Below, piece after piece: positions 8,101-15,795 of a stretch of DNA of 64,000 nt. Within the stretch, counting starts at the first letter, position 1. Every line of letters starts with the position of its first letter. The notes under the pieces were generated by a model. It worked only from the letters and a program-made list of their open reading frames with translations. It was not told where the DNA came from and made no database searches. A program made the position numbers and the translations under genes. The stretch spans positions 34,438 to 98,437 of the forward strand of contig DASPZU010000051.1 of assembly GCA_035636095.1 (NCBI GenBank). The letters are read 5' to 3'. The stretch is from Gp7-AA10 sp035636095. Its GTDB lineage: Bacteria > Acidobacteriota > Thermoanaerobaculia > Gp7-AA8.

Positions 8101-9699
8101 CAGGAAATACTCGCCCGCTCCGATGATGCCGGCCAGAGGTTGATTGTTGGTCCAGCTCGTTCCGGTCGCCGATGCGTATTGAATCGTCCAGCCGGCCAGG
8201 TCCTGCGGATTGGCGGTGGGGTTGTACAGCTCGACAAAGTCGTTGGTGAACGTCGCGCCGCTGTTGCCGCCGCCTCCGTAGATCTGACTGATCACGATGT
8301 GGTTGGCGGGCGCGGGCGGCGTCTGCACCGTGACTGAGATCGACGTCGTGCTCGATCGCGTCTGCGAATCGGAGATGGTGATGCCAAGCGTCTTCACGCC
8401 TGCGGTCGTGTCGGGAGTAACCTGCGCGTCAAACGTGAACGTGTTGCCGCTCCCGTTGAACGCCTGGGTCGGCGAGCCGCCGATGGGCGAAAGGTTGCCG
8501 GTGACGGTGATGCCGGTGCTGGTCGGTTTCGTTCCCGGAACAACGGTGACACTGAGCGTGGTCGTGTCCCCTGCCGAAAGTGAAGCTGGCGTCGCTATGC
8601 CCATGCCTGTCGGAGGTGTGGATGTGTCGTCATTGACGATCGTCCCGGTTCCCTTACTCTTCGCGACGATCACACCGGTCGTCACGTTCGTGACGTTGAC
8701 GAAGAAAGTCTCGTTGGGCTCGATGTTGTTGTCGCCGTTGACCGACACCGGAAAGGTGAAGGAAGTCCCGCCCTGTGGGATGGTGACATTGGCCGAGCTC
8801 TGAACGTAGTCGCTGTCGGCGACGGTCGCGGTGCCATCCTGCGTGGCGATCGAGAAGCTGACTCCGCCCGCCGGCGCCGCTGACGACAGCGAAACGACGA
8901 AGTTGAAGAGCTGACTGCCGCTATCGCCTTCCTGCGCCGAGACGTCATTGATGCTGAGGGTCGGGAATGCGGGTCCTGCGATCGCTTGCACCGACACGTT
9001 GTCGATCGCCAGCGCCTGCGAGTTTGTGACGGTCGTCCCGGTCGCGACCGAGTAGTTCCATGCCAGATAGAAATTGCTGCTGGCCGGGATGTTGACCGTC
9101 AGCGTCTGCGCCGTGACCGGCTGGGTCACGCCGGGCGATGGAGTGAAACCGTTGTTGTTCGCATCGGCGCCGAAAGCGGTGTTGAAAGCGGAAGGAGCGG
9201 CGGTCCACGCCGTCCCATCAAACGAATAAAAAAGTTGAACGCGGAAACCGGCCGTGTTCGAGCCATTGCGGTACTTCTCGATGTCGTAGGAAATCGTCAG
9301 GCCGGAAAACGCCGCGCCGGTGTTGTTGGCGTAAAACGCGTAGAGATTTCCGCTTGTTGTTCCACCCGATGATGAGAGAAAGCCAATCGCCCGATCTGTC
9401 GCCGTCGTCGGATCGCCGGAACCGAAGTTGTAAATCCCGTTCGAGGCTGAGGTCGAGAGATTGTCGCCGCCGCGGAGAGCGGTTGCGGTCGCTGCTGCTG
9501 CGAAGGTGCCGACCGTTCGAACTTGCGTCACCTTGTCGGCTCGGAAGTTTGCCGGCAGCGCCGCGGTCGCCGAAGTTCCGATCGAATTGAAGTTTTCTGT
9601 CGTGGGACTCGTCGTGGAGAGCGCAATTTGCGCGTGTGCAGCCGGGACAATAATGGCCACACATGTGGCAAGCACAGGAATCAGGCGGCGCAAATGCAT
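5125..9699 (-). CDS. Giant secreted DNA/RNA non-specific endonuclease with adhesin-like domains
   Basis: 1524-residue exported protein. Signal peptide MHLRRLIPV...AHA; then a beta-rich region, Calx-beta (about 245-360), lamin-tail domain (about 465-590, SQIYGGGGNSG), an Ig-like region, a NUC1-type nuclease (about 770-995) with the catalytic DRGH (His about 853) and QSPDNNQGPW, two cadherin-like/Ig repeats (YTPAPDFNGNDTF and YTPAPDYNGLASF), two putative-Ig domains and a C-terminal HYR-like domain. It probably degrades extracellular nucleic acid. ATG 9699 is preceded by AAAGGA and gives a clean signal peptide; an upstream ATG at 9756 overlaps the glycosyltransferase stop as ATGA, so translational coupling and a 19-residue longer form are possible. 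Confidence 0.85.
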   Translation of the reverse strand: MHLRRLIPVLATCVAIIVPAAHAQIALSTTSPTTENFNSIGTSATAALPANFRADKVTQVRTVGTFAAAATATALRGGDNLSTSASNGIYNFGSGDPTTATDRAIGFLSSSGGTTSGNLYAFYANNTGAAFSGLTISYDIEKYRNGSNTAGFRVQLFYSFDGTAWTAAPSAFNTAFGADANNNGFTPSPGVTQPVTAQTLTVNIPASSNFYLAWNYSVATGTTVTNSQALAIDNVSVQAIAGPAFPTLSINDVSAQEGDSGSQLFNFVVSLSSAAPAGGVSFSIATQDGTATVADSDYVQSSANVTIPQGGTSFTFPVSVNGDNNIEPNETFFVNVTNVTTGVIVAKSKGTGTIVNDDTSTPPTGMGIATPASLSAGDTTTLSVTVVPGTKPTSTGITVTGNLSPIGGSPTQAFNGSGNTFTFDAQVTPDTTAGVKTLGITISDSQTRSSTTSISVTVQTPPAPANHIVISQIYGGGGNSGATFTNDFVELYNPTANPQDLAGWTIQYASATGTSWTNNQPLAGIIGAGEYFLISLASGGSVGSPLPVQANIIGSINMSATAGKVALVHRGTPLTTCSDADIVDFVGYGTSANCREGANAGDNTAAPSNSSAIFRKDGGKTDTNNNHNDFFVSAPNPRRTAPIVEVGPFVVSTDPGFNDSGNPHDTSITVNFSEAVDAVGQWYDITCGSGSHNDATTAHTNDFKTWVITPNTIFNFGETCSVRIFQNAVHDQDLDDSAPNTDTLPSDYVWSFTVVGAGLSAPYASSVHLLMGNPTNAMASLATPNNYLMEKPTYSLSYNKTLGRPNWVSWHLDNSWYGSLARNDTFRPDPSVLPDWYRVQAFDFFTTGFDRGHMTPNADRDNPNRVPINQETYLMSNMVAQSPDNNQGPWANLENYLRTLTNAGQEIYIVAGPAGMGGTGSSGFMNTIANGHVTVPAYTWKAALVLPNPHSDSDVARVTAATRTIAVIMPNIQGIRSSPNNPSDWQNYLTTVDAIEQLCVCDLYSNVPQAIQNSIEAGTNGANPPGVEGQSQSFNEDVAAALNLHDPASPDPNATFTYIIATPPSHGTLSGAAPALTYTPAPDFNGNDTFTWRVNDGHALSNTATVNISVLEVNDAPTANADQKSTNEDTPLTFSASDLLANDSAGPANESNQTLTVMNVSATPDTHGAVQLTGGQITYTPAPDYNGLASFTYTIQDNGFTAGLSDPKSANGTVNVNVIPVNDPPVLTDVPSIATIPELAAYTFTAHAADIDSPTLTFSLINAPDGAAIDAATGKFSWTPTEAQGGTQGPFTFTVRVSDGSLNADASISIGVTEVNQPPDLAPIDSKTVFLGDTLNFKAVASDVDIPVQTISYSLDATAPPGSSIDPATGAFAWTPTGDQAGLTFTFDVIASDGVASTPVPVTVNVVDKTPPVMSALTFSETRLWPPNHQMVNVTVDYTVFDLGDPNPGCVLSVTSNEPVNGLGDGDQTPDWNVIDWHHIQLRAERAAKGNGRIYTVLSDCRDRFGNASQKSATVSVPKDNSGK

Positions 9700-9752
9700 T
9701 GAGAACAGTCCTTTTCTTGCTGGAGTTGCGACAGGATAGACGGTGCCGAGGC

Positions 9753-11813
9753 TCATCGCAACAGCCGCGCGACCTCTGAAGATTTCGCGAGCCGCGAAAC
9801 GACCGTCCGTCGCGAGAGGCCACGGTGGAGGTCGGCGCTGAACTTCCGCACCTCGGCGTCGCTGATGTCGCGATGGAGCAGCGAAAGGATCATCTTGCGC
9901 AAGAACCGCTCGTCACTCATGCACACCGACTCGTCGGCCAGCGATAAGGGCGCGGGCTCGAGCTCGACGTCTGCCAATCGAACGGGGTGATCCATGTCGC
10001 GGCCGATGTTGTCGCCGATCGCGATCTCAAAAACGCGAGCCGCCAGCGGACGATGGTCGGACGAATGCCGATCGACCTCGGCCGGAGCGACCGCTCGATC
10101 GAATTCGAGGCGTAAGACATTGATGCCCGCCCGCCACCTGCCCGGCACTCGATATCGATGCCGACCGTCACGAAGCGCCGCATTTTGTATATAGTTATCA
10201 TTAATGTATATTGCAACTAATTGTTTCTGAACCGCTGGCGCGATGTCGAGAATCAGCGGGGCGTCGGATATGGCGGGCATCGGAATCGCGACGAAGGCGC
10301 GCTTTCCGATGGCCCATCGCGCGTACCGCCCTTCCTCGGGCTCAGCGCCGCTCCAGCCTTCGCCGAGGAGGTCGTCGTCCTGCGGACCGAATTGCAGAAT
10401 CGGATCTCCGCCCGCGAACGATGCCATCAATGCGCGATGCTCTGCGGGCATGCTTCGGTCGGTGAGCAAGTAATACCCGGACGGCGAATAATGAAGTCGA
10501 AAATTCTCGGTCGCCAGCACGATGGGAAATCGACACGCCCAGTTCGCAAATTCACTCGGCCCCGCCACGGCGAGCCAGGACGTGGTGTTCTGGTACGCGA
10601 AGACTTCCCCCATTTTTTGCGACCCGCGCGCATCGAAGACGCGAAGATGCGGCGACGCGGGCCGGGCATAAAAACCGATGCAGATCGCGGAAGACTCGCT
10701 GTCCGCGATGATGGGATCGTTCGCGTGCGAATGCCGCGCGATTGCCGCGACGATCGCGCGCCAATCGAGCTTGTTGAACGGTTCGGTCATCGCTGCATTC
10801 CAGCCTTCGCGTGCGAGAAGACCAGCTGCCACGATCGCGACCACGATCGCGAATCGACGCAGCGGCGCGACGATCGTCGCGATTCCGACCGATACCAGCA
10901 GCAGGAACGCAGGCAAGGCGGCGATCACGTAACGGATCGCGAAGAAATGCTGCGTGGCAGCCGTCGCCGTAATCACGATGCCGATCGGCACCACCAAAAA
11001 GCACACCGCGATCATGCCCTGAGCGCGATTTTTTCGGATGAGATCGATCGCACCGATCACCGCCAACGCCGCGAAGGCATACGCTCCTCCATGGTGCGCC
11101 GACGTGTCGAGTGCAACTACAGAGAACGATTCGAGCACGTCGCGGGCAACTGACCAACGGACGGCGCCGCCGGCGTGCGATGCGGGGTGATAGCACGCCA
11201 TCACGAGAGATGCCGAGATCGCGGCTGCACCGGCCAGTCGCCACCGTCGTGTAATCAACGCCGCAATTCCCGCGGCGATGATCAGCGGCGCGACGGTCGC
11301 GGTCGCGTAGAAGCCGATCACCATCAGCCCTGCCATCACCGCAAATCTGCCCTCGTTGAGAAAAGAGGCCAGCAGCGCGGTGCTGATCAGCGCCACCAGC
11401 GCGTACGGACGCGCCTCGCGGCTGTAGTAGACGTGGAGCGGCGATACGGCCAGCAGCAGCGTGAAGACATACGGCGTTGCGGGGTGACCGCGGATCGCTC
11501 GCGCGGCAAACCACGCCATTGGGATCGTCGCAATTCCGATCAGCGCCGGAGAGAGTCGTCCTGACGCTTCGATGTCGGTGAGAAAACGCCCGCCAAGCTC
11601 GGCGGCGTAGTAGAGCGGGCCATGTTCGAGATCGAAAATCGTGAGCCAGCGCCACAGCGGCTGATTCGCGGCCGCGCTCGCGATGTCATAGCCGAGGACC
11701 TCGTCGAGCCAGAAGCTGGGAAGGCCGAGCTGGCGCAGCCGAAGCCAGGCGCCGAGGAGAGTCAGGGCAACGACGTAGCCAGCCCGAAATGTTATTCTTT
11801 CCGGATACTCCAA
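9753..11813 (-). CDS. GT39/ArnT-like membrane glycosyltransferase with C-terminal DUF4214-like domain
   Basis: 686-residue polytopic inner-membrane protein. The N-terminal half has about 9-11 hydrophobic helices with GT-C landmarks FWLDEV (34-39) and HGPLYY, typical of polyprenyl-phosphate-sugar-dependent transferases (GT39/ArnT class). After a soluble beta-rich region the last about 50 residues (RFLRKMILSLLHRDISDAEV...) resemble DUF4214, a domain usually found in secreted or surface proteins. The start is a TTG at 11813 with no good Shine-Dalgarno; no later in-frame start precedes the first helix. Its stop overlaps an ATG in the nuclease frame, so it may glycosylate or be co-expressed with the nuclease; that link is inference. 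Confidence 0.75.
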   Translation of the reverse strand: MEYPERITFRAGYVVALTLLGAWLRLRQLGLPSFWLDEVLGYDIASAAANQPLWRWLTIFDLEHGPLYYAAELGGRFLTDIEASGRLSPALIGIATIPMAWFAARAIRGHPATPYVFTLLLAVSPLHVYYSREARPYALVALISTALLASFLNEGRFAVMAGLMVIGFYATATVAPLIIAAGIAALITRRWRLAGAAAISASLVMACYHPASHAGGAVRWSVARDVLESFSVVALDTSAHHGGAYAFAALAVIGAIDLIRKNRAQGMIAVCFLVVPIGIVITATAATQHFFAIRYVIAALPAFLLLVSVGIATIVAPLRRFAIVVAIVAAGLLAREGWNAAMTEPFNKLDWRAIVAAIARHSHANDPIIADSESSAICIGFYARPASPHLRVFDARGSQKMGEVFAYQNTTSWLAVAGPSEFANWACRFPIVLATENFRLHYSPSGYYLLTDRSMPAEHRALMASFAGGDPILQFGPQDDDLLGEGWSGAEPEEGRYARWAIGKRAFVAIPMPAISDAPLILDIAPAVQKQLVAIYINDNYIQNAALRDGRHRYRVPGRWRAGINVLRLEFDRAVAPAEVDRHSSDHRPLAARVFEIAIGDNIGRDMDHPVRLADVELEPAPLSLADESVCMSDERFLRKMILSLLHRDISDAEVRKFSADLHRGLSRRTVVSRLAKSSEVARLLR
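10181..10230 (-). other. A/T-rich codon island inside the GT39 gene
   Basis: Codons for QKQLVAIYINDNYIQNA are almost all A/T-ending (CAA TTA GTT GCA ATA TAC ATT AAT GAT AAC TAT ATA CAA AAT) in a gene that otherwise prefers G/C at third positions. The frame is open throughout. Second of five such islands. Confidence 0.7.
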
Positions 11814-11827
11814 TCGGGAGACACTAC

Positions 11828-14140
11828 ATGACTGTGCAAGCGTCCGCGAACTCTCTCGAGCGCGAGCTCGAGTACAGAAAGAAACTCACCGGGATTACGA
11901 ACCAGCTCAACTCTGCGGATTCGATTCCGCACATCCTGCTGTCGCTGAAAGACAAAATCCTGGAGCTGCTCGACGCCGAGCGCCTGACCATCTACGCCGT
12001 CGACACCAAGAACCAGGAACTCTATTCGATGCAGAAGATCGGCGACGTGCCCAAGGAAATTCGCGTCCCGAAATCGTTTGCATCGATCACAGGATTCACG
12101 GCGCTGGCGCGCAAGACCATCAATATCAAGGATGCCTACGACGCCGCGGAGCTGACGAAGTTCCATCCGAATCTTCGGTTCGACCAGCGGTGGGACAAGC
12201 AGAGCGGCTTCCGCACCAAGTCGGTGCTGGCGGTGCCGATCGCGTTCGAAAAATATCTCCTGGGCGTCCTCCAGCTCATCAACAAGCGTCATGGCCCCAT
12301 CTTCACGGCGCTCGACGAAGATGGCGCCGAAGAGATCGCGCGCATTCTGGGCATCGCGTTCTACAACCAGCACCGCGCGGCGCGGCAGTCGAAGCCCTCG
12401 AAATTCGGTGCACTCATCGACAAGGGAATCATTTCCGAGAAAGACATCGAGTCGGCGGTCAGCAGCGCGCGCGTCAACAACGTCACGGTCGAGAAGGTTC
12501 TGGTCGACGATCACAACGTCCCGAAGGACGAGCTCGGGAAATCGCTGGCACAGTTCTACGGCACCCAATTCTTCAACTACGACGGCGCGCAGACGATCCC
12601 GAGCGATCTCAAAGAGCGCGTGCCTTCCGACATGTGGAAAAAGTACATCTGCGCGCCGGTCGAACGGCGGCCGGGCGTGCTGGTGCTGGCGGTCGATGAT
12701 CCACAGGACCTGACGCGCCTCGACGGCATTCGCGCCATGAATCTTTCGCCGCGATATGACTTCTGGGTCGGCCTCAAGCACGACATCCTGGCCTACATCG
12801 CGGCGACGTACGGCGAATCGCTCGATGTCTCGACCGACAGCGGCGACCTCGCCAAGATCATCGACGAGCTCGGCGAAGGCGAAGGTGAAGCGGTCGATGA
12901 AGAAAAAAAATCCGATGAGCCCGAAATCGACGAAACCGATTCCGGCATCGTTCGCCTCGCCAATCAACTGATCCTGGAGGCCGCCCAGCGCGGGGCCTCC
13001 GATATCCACATTGAGCCGGACGGCCCGAAGAATCCGTGCGGCATCCGTCTGCGCATCGACGGCGACTGCCAGAAGTTCATGGAAGTTCCCGGCCCGCATC
13101 GGAACGCGCTGGTGCAGCGCTTGAAGATCATGGCCAGGCTGGACATCTCCGAGCGACGCAAGCCGCAGGACGGCAAGATTCGCTTCAAGCATTCAAGAGG
13201 CGTCATCGAGCTGCGCGTGGCGACCATCCCGACCGCGAATCAGAACGAAGACGTTGTCATGCGTATCCTCGCCGGTTCAAAGCCGCTGCCGCTCGACAAG
13301 ATGGGCTTCAGCGAACGCAACCTGACGCGATTCAAGGAAATCGTGCAGAAACCGTACGGCATTTGCCTGGTGGTCGGACCGACCGGCTCAGGCAAGACCA
13401 CCACGCTCCACTCGGCCCTCGGATTCATCAATACCGAGGACATGAAGATCTGGACAGCCGAGGATCCCGTCGAAATCACGCAGAAGGGGTTGCGTCAGGT
13501 GCAGGTGCAGCCGAAGATCGAATTCACTTTCGCCGCGGCGATGCGATCGTTCCTGCGCGCCGATCCCGACGTCATCATGGTCGGCGAAATGCGCGATCAC
13601 GAGACGGCGGCCATCGGCATCGAAGCGTCGCTCACCGGCCACCTGGTCTTCTCGACGCTGCACACAAACTCGGCGCCCGAAACGATCACGCGTCTTCTGG
13701 ACATGGAGATCGATCCCTTCAACTTTGCCGACGCGCTCCTCGGCATCATGGCGCAGCGTCTCATCCGGACGCTCTGCCCGAAATGCAAAGAGGGCTACCA
13801 CCCCAGCGAGGAAGAGTGGGACGAGATCATGGAGGTCTATGGCCGCGAATGGTTCGGCGAGCTGGGCATCAAGTATTCGCCGGATTACACGCTGTACAAG
13901 CCGAATCCGAAGGGCTGCACCAACTGCAACAACACCGGCTACAAAGGCCGCATGGGGGTGCACGAGCTCCTGACCGGCACTGACGAAATCAAGAGAGCGG
14001 TGCAGCGTCGCGCGCCCATCGACGAGCTCCGCGCGCTGGCGTTGAAGCAGGGAATGCGGACGCTGTTGCAGGACGCGGTGGAAAAGGCTCTGCGCGGCGT
14101 CACCGATATCAAGCAGGCGAGATCGATCGCGGTGAAGTGA
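11828..14140 (+). CDS. GAF-MshEN-PilB/GspE fusion ATPase
   Basis: 770-residue ATPase. A GAF sensor domain (about 20-175: LLDAERLTIYAVD, SVLAVPI, GVLQLINK) precedes an MshEN-type domain (about 190-330) and the T2SSE ATPase core with DIHIEP, Walker A GPTGSGKTT (about 517), DPDVIMVGEMRD, the TGHLVFSTLHTN box and a zinc motif CPKC/CTNC. GAF binds small ligands such as cyclic nucleotides; MshEN binds c-di-GMP in characterised members, so pilus extension is likely second-messenger controlled (inference). ATG 11828 preferred over an upstream in-frame start at 11789 because GGGAG lies seven bases before it and TATTCT lies at 11793. A Glu/Lys-rich acidic linker precedes the ATPase. Confidence 0.87.
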   Translation: MTVQASANSLERELEYRKKLTGITNQLNSADSIPHILLSLKDKILELLDAERLTIYAVDTKNQELYSMQKIGDVPKEIRVPKSFASITGFTALARKTINIKDAYDAAELTKFHPNLRFDQRWDKQSGFRTKSVLAVPIAFEKYLLGVLQLINKRHGPIFTALDEDGAEEIARILGIAFYNQHRAARQSKPSKFGALIDKGIISEKDIESAVSSARVNNVTVEKVLVDDHNVPKDELGKSLAQFYGTQFFNYDGAQTIPSDLKERVPSDMWKKYICAPVERRPGVLVLAVDDPQDLTRLDGIRAMNLSPRYDFWVGLKHDILAYIAATYGESLDVSTDSGDLAKIIDELGEGEGEAVDEEKKSDEPEIDETDSGIVRLANQLILEAAQRGASDIHIEPDGPKNPCGIRLRIDGDCQKFMEVPGPHRNALVQRLKIMARLDISERRKPQDGKIRFKHSRGVIELRVATIPTANQNEDVVMRILAGSKPLPLDKMGFSERNLTRFKEIVQKPYGICLVVGPTGSGKTTTLHSALGFINTEDMKIWTAEDPVEITQKGLRQVQVQPKIEFTFAAAMRSFLRADPDVIMVGEMRDHETAAIGIEASLTGHLVFSTLHTNSAPETITRLLDMEIDPFNFADALLGIMAQRLIRTLCPKCKEGYHPSEEEWDEIMEVYGREWFGELGIKYSPDYTLYKPNPKGCTNCNNTGYKGRMGVHELLTGTDEIKRAVQRRAPIDELRALALKQGMRTLLQDAVEKALRGVTDIKQARSIAVK

Positions 14141-14159
14141 CCGAGCGCGGAAGCGCGAG

Positions 14160-14196
14160 GTCATCCTGAGCGAGCCCGGCGCCGTCTTCGCGGCTC
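14160..14196. repeat. GTCATCCTGAGCG-type dispersed repeat (partial)
   Basis: GTCATCCTGAGCGAGCCCGG follows the ATPase stop codon. Its head matches the dispersed repeat at 20594-20666 and the reverse-complement copy ending near 34888; only one arm is obvious here. No gene lies between 14141 and 14253. Confidence 0.5.
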
Positions 14197-14253
14197 ATGA
14201 ACAATTCGTTACAGAACCAACTTTCGGCCGGCTCCAGCGTCTTAACCTACAAG

Positions 14254-14517
14254 ATGAGACGGCCCGCTGCGGTTCTGATTCTTCTGCTGCTGACGAGCTG
14301 CCGCTTCTACGACACCGGAAAACGCGCTGCGGCCGCCGCCGTGATTCACTCGTTTCAACAAATGCAGGCGAACGCGCCCCTCACGCAGAGCGTGGCGCGA
14401 CCCGTGGCCGCGACGCCGGACCGCGCGAGCCGTCTCATCGCTCCTGTGCGGCATCCCTCTAGCTGCGAGCTCACCGCCGCCACAGCTTCTGGGAAGGGAT
14501 CCGCAGCGCGCGGTTGA
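14254..14517 (+). CDS. Possible small lipoprotein
   Basis: 87-residue open frame starting MRRPAAVLILLLLTSC, a textbook short lipoprotein signal with lipobox LTSC followed by RFYDTGKRAAAAAV. The remainder is low-complexity and has no recognisable domain. A TAACCT hexamer ends five bases before the ATG. The last 47 bases overlap, on the opposite strand, the 3' end of the CMD/AhpD-like gene, which makes the C-terminal third doubtful. A longer in-frame start at 14197 exists but would hide the signal peptide. Confidence 0.4.
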   Translation: MRRPAAVLILLLLTSCRFYDTGKRAAAAAVIHSFQQMQANAPLTQSVARPVAATPDRASRLIAPVRHPSSCELTAATASGKGSAARG

Positions 14518-15010
14518 ACTTGGCCGAGGCGTTTTCCCATGCGATGACTTCGGTGAGCTCGACGATGGCATCCTCGCCGAAATGTTTTCCGAGGCGAGAA
14601 AAAAGCTCGTCGGATACCTCGCGTCCGGTGATCGTCATACCGTCGGCGTATTCCAGCGCCGCGCGCTCGAGGTCCGAAAAGTGCGGCGAGGTGGAGTAGT
14701 CGTTCAGCGCGAGTATTTTTTCATCCGGGACACCGAGCTGGCTGCCGACCGCAGCGTTCAGGTCCTGTCAGAACTCGCAGCCATTCAGATAGGCGACGCG
14801 CCGGTTGACGAGCGCCTTCAGCTTCTCATCGATCAGCCCCGATTGATCGATGCCGCTCCACATGCCGCGGACCGCGTGAAAGATGGACGGGCGGCGCGCG
14901 TAGATCAGATGATTCAGCAGCGGCGCGCCCCATCTCTTCCGCTGCGCGTCGAGCACCGCACGGATCCGCGGTTCCAGGGCATTGGCATCGACTTCCGGAA
15001 TTCTTGCCAT
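14471..15010 (-). CDS. Probable selenoprotein: carboxymuconolactone decarboxylase/AhpD-like, TGA at codon 81 read as Sec
   Basis: Read straight through one in-frame TGA (14770-14768), this is a 179-residue CMD/AhpD-like protein: MARIPEVDANALEPR at the start, RRPSIFHAVRGMW in the middle, then YLNGCEF-U-QDLNAAVG and a full-length second half with LERAALEYADGM and ending SQKLWRR. In the family the redox pair is C-x-x-C; the TGA replaces precisely the second Cys, giving C-E-F-U. Homology is intact on both sides in the same frame, with no frameshift. Five bases after the TGA begins a bulged hairpin with a GGUCG apical loop in the position expected of a bacterial SECIS. Such proteins act as thiol peroxidase partners. 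The start codon is 14 bases from that of the Fpg/Nei gene. A nonsense mutation or sequencing error (TGC/TGT to TGA) is the alternative. Confidence 0.72.
14738..14761 (-). promoter_or_regulatory. Candidate bacterial SECIS hairpin
   Basis: Counting from the base after the TGA, the transcript forms CUG (7-9)/CAG (28-30), an AAC bulge, then GCUGC (13-17)/GCAGC (23-27) closing a five-base loop GGUCG. The loop guanines are 18-19 bases after the UGA, inside the range of about 16-37 described for bacterial SECIS elements, and GGUC resembles the SelB-contacted loop of E. coli fdhF. Seen in sequence; SelB binding is inferred. Confidence 0.6.
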
Positions 15011-15024
15011 GAAAGAATGATCGC

Positions 15025-15792
15025 ATGCCGGAACTTCCGGAGGTGGAGATGTACGCGCGCTACTTCGCGCGTCATGCACTCGAGCAGACGATCGCGCATA
15101 TCCGCGTCCTTGACACGCGGATCCTCGGCACGCGATCGCTGAAACCGCTGGTCGGCCGGGCCTTTCATGGGGTTCGCCGACACGGGAAGCATCTCTTCGC
15201 TGACGCCGGCGATCTCTGGCTGCGGCTTCACTTCGGCATGACGGGCGATCTGGCGTATTTCCGCGACGACCCGCCGCGGTTCGCGCGCGTCATTTTCGAT
15301 TTCGAGAACGGAATGCATCTGGCATATGAGGATGCGCGACTCTTCGGCGTCGTCGACATTGCTCGCACTCCCGAGAATTTCGTTCGCGAATATGGACTCG
15401 GCCCGGACCCGCTGGAGCCGAAATTCACACTACCAGCTTTTCGGAAAATCCTGCACAAACGGCGAGGCCGGGTCAAGTCTCTTCTCCTCTCGCAGGACAT
15501 CATCGCGGGCATCGGGAATCTCTATGCCGACGAGGCACTCTTTCGGGCCGCGGTCGATCCTCGAAAAACGATCGATCGAATGACGGACGATGCGGTGAAG
15601 GCCCTTTACCTCGCGATTCGTAGCGTTTTGAAAGAGGCAATCGCCTTCAAATCGCGCGGCGCCGACTATCCGGCGCGGTTTCTCGTGCCGCATCGCGAGG
15701 AGGGTGACCGTTGCCCTCGATGCGGCGGTACGATCCGGCGCACGGTTGTTGCAACACGCACAACGTACTACTGCGCGAAACACCAGAGGTAA
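15025..15792 (+). CDS. mutM: Fpg/Nei-family DNA glycosylase
   Basis: 255-residue bifunctional glycosylase/AP lyase of base-excision repair. The mature N-terminus PELPEVE supplies the catalytic Pro and Glu; RRHGKH carries the conserved Lys, LHFGMTG follows, and the C-terminal zinc finger is CPRCGG ... YYCAKHQ. Length is close to the Fpg norm of about 270. Fpg (8-oxoguanine) and Nei (oxidised pyrimidine) subfamilies cannot be separated with certainty by eye. Start ATG 15025 is head-to-head with the putative selenoprotein; an AAGAAT hexamer ends six bases upstream. The next gene follows after three bases. Confidence 0.85.
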   Translation: MPELPEVEMYARYFARHALEQTIAHIRVLDTRILGTRSLKPLVGRAFHGVRRHGKHLFADAGDLWLRLHFGMTGDLAYFRDDPPRFARVIFDFENGMHLAYEDARLFGVVDIARTPENFVREYGLGPDPLEPKFTLPAFRKILHKRRGRVKSLLLSQDIIAGIGNLYADEALFRAAVDPRKTIDRMTDDAVKALYLAIRSVLKEAIAFKSRGADYPARFLVPHREEGDRCPRCGGTIRRTVVATRTTYYCAKHQR

Positions 15793-15795
15793 TGC

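Noticed and set aside
11792..13192. 466-codon open frame on the minus strand opposite the GAF-PilB ATPase
   Set aside because: It is antisense to a gene with clear domains; high GC3 on one strand produces long open frames on the other. Its protein is Arg/Asp/Leu-rich without motifs.
14768..15079. Truncated 103-residue CMD protein, or a nonsense pseudogene
   Set aside because: The sequence after the TGA stays in frame and homologous to the end, the TGA is on the redox Cys, and a SECIS-like hairpin follows; a selenoprotein explains it better. The 23-residue N-terminal extension beyond ATG 15010 runs into the Fpg/Nei gene.
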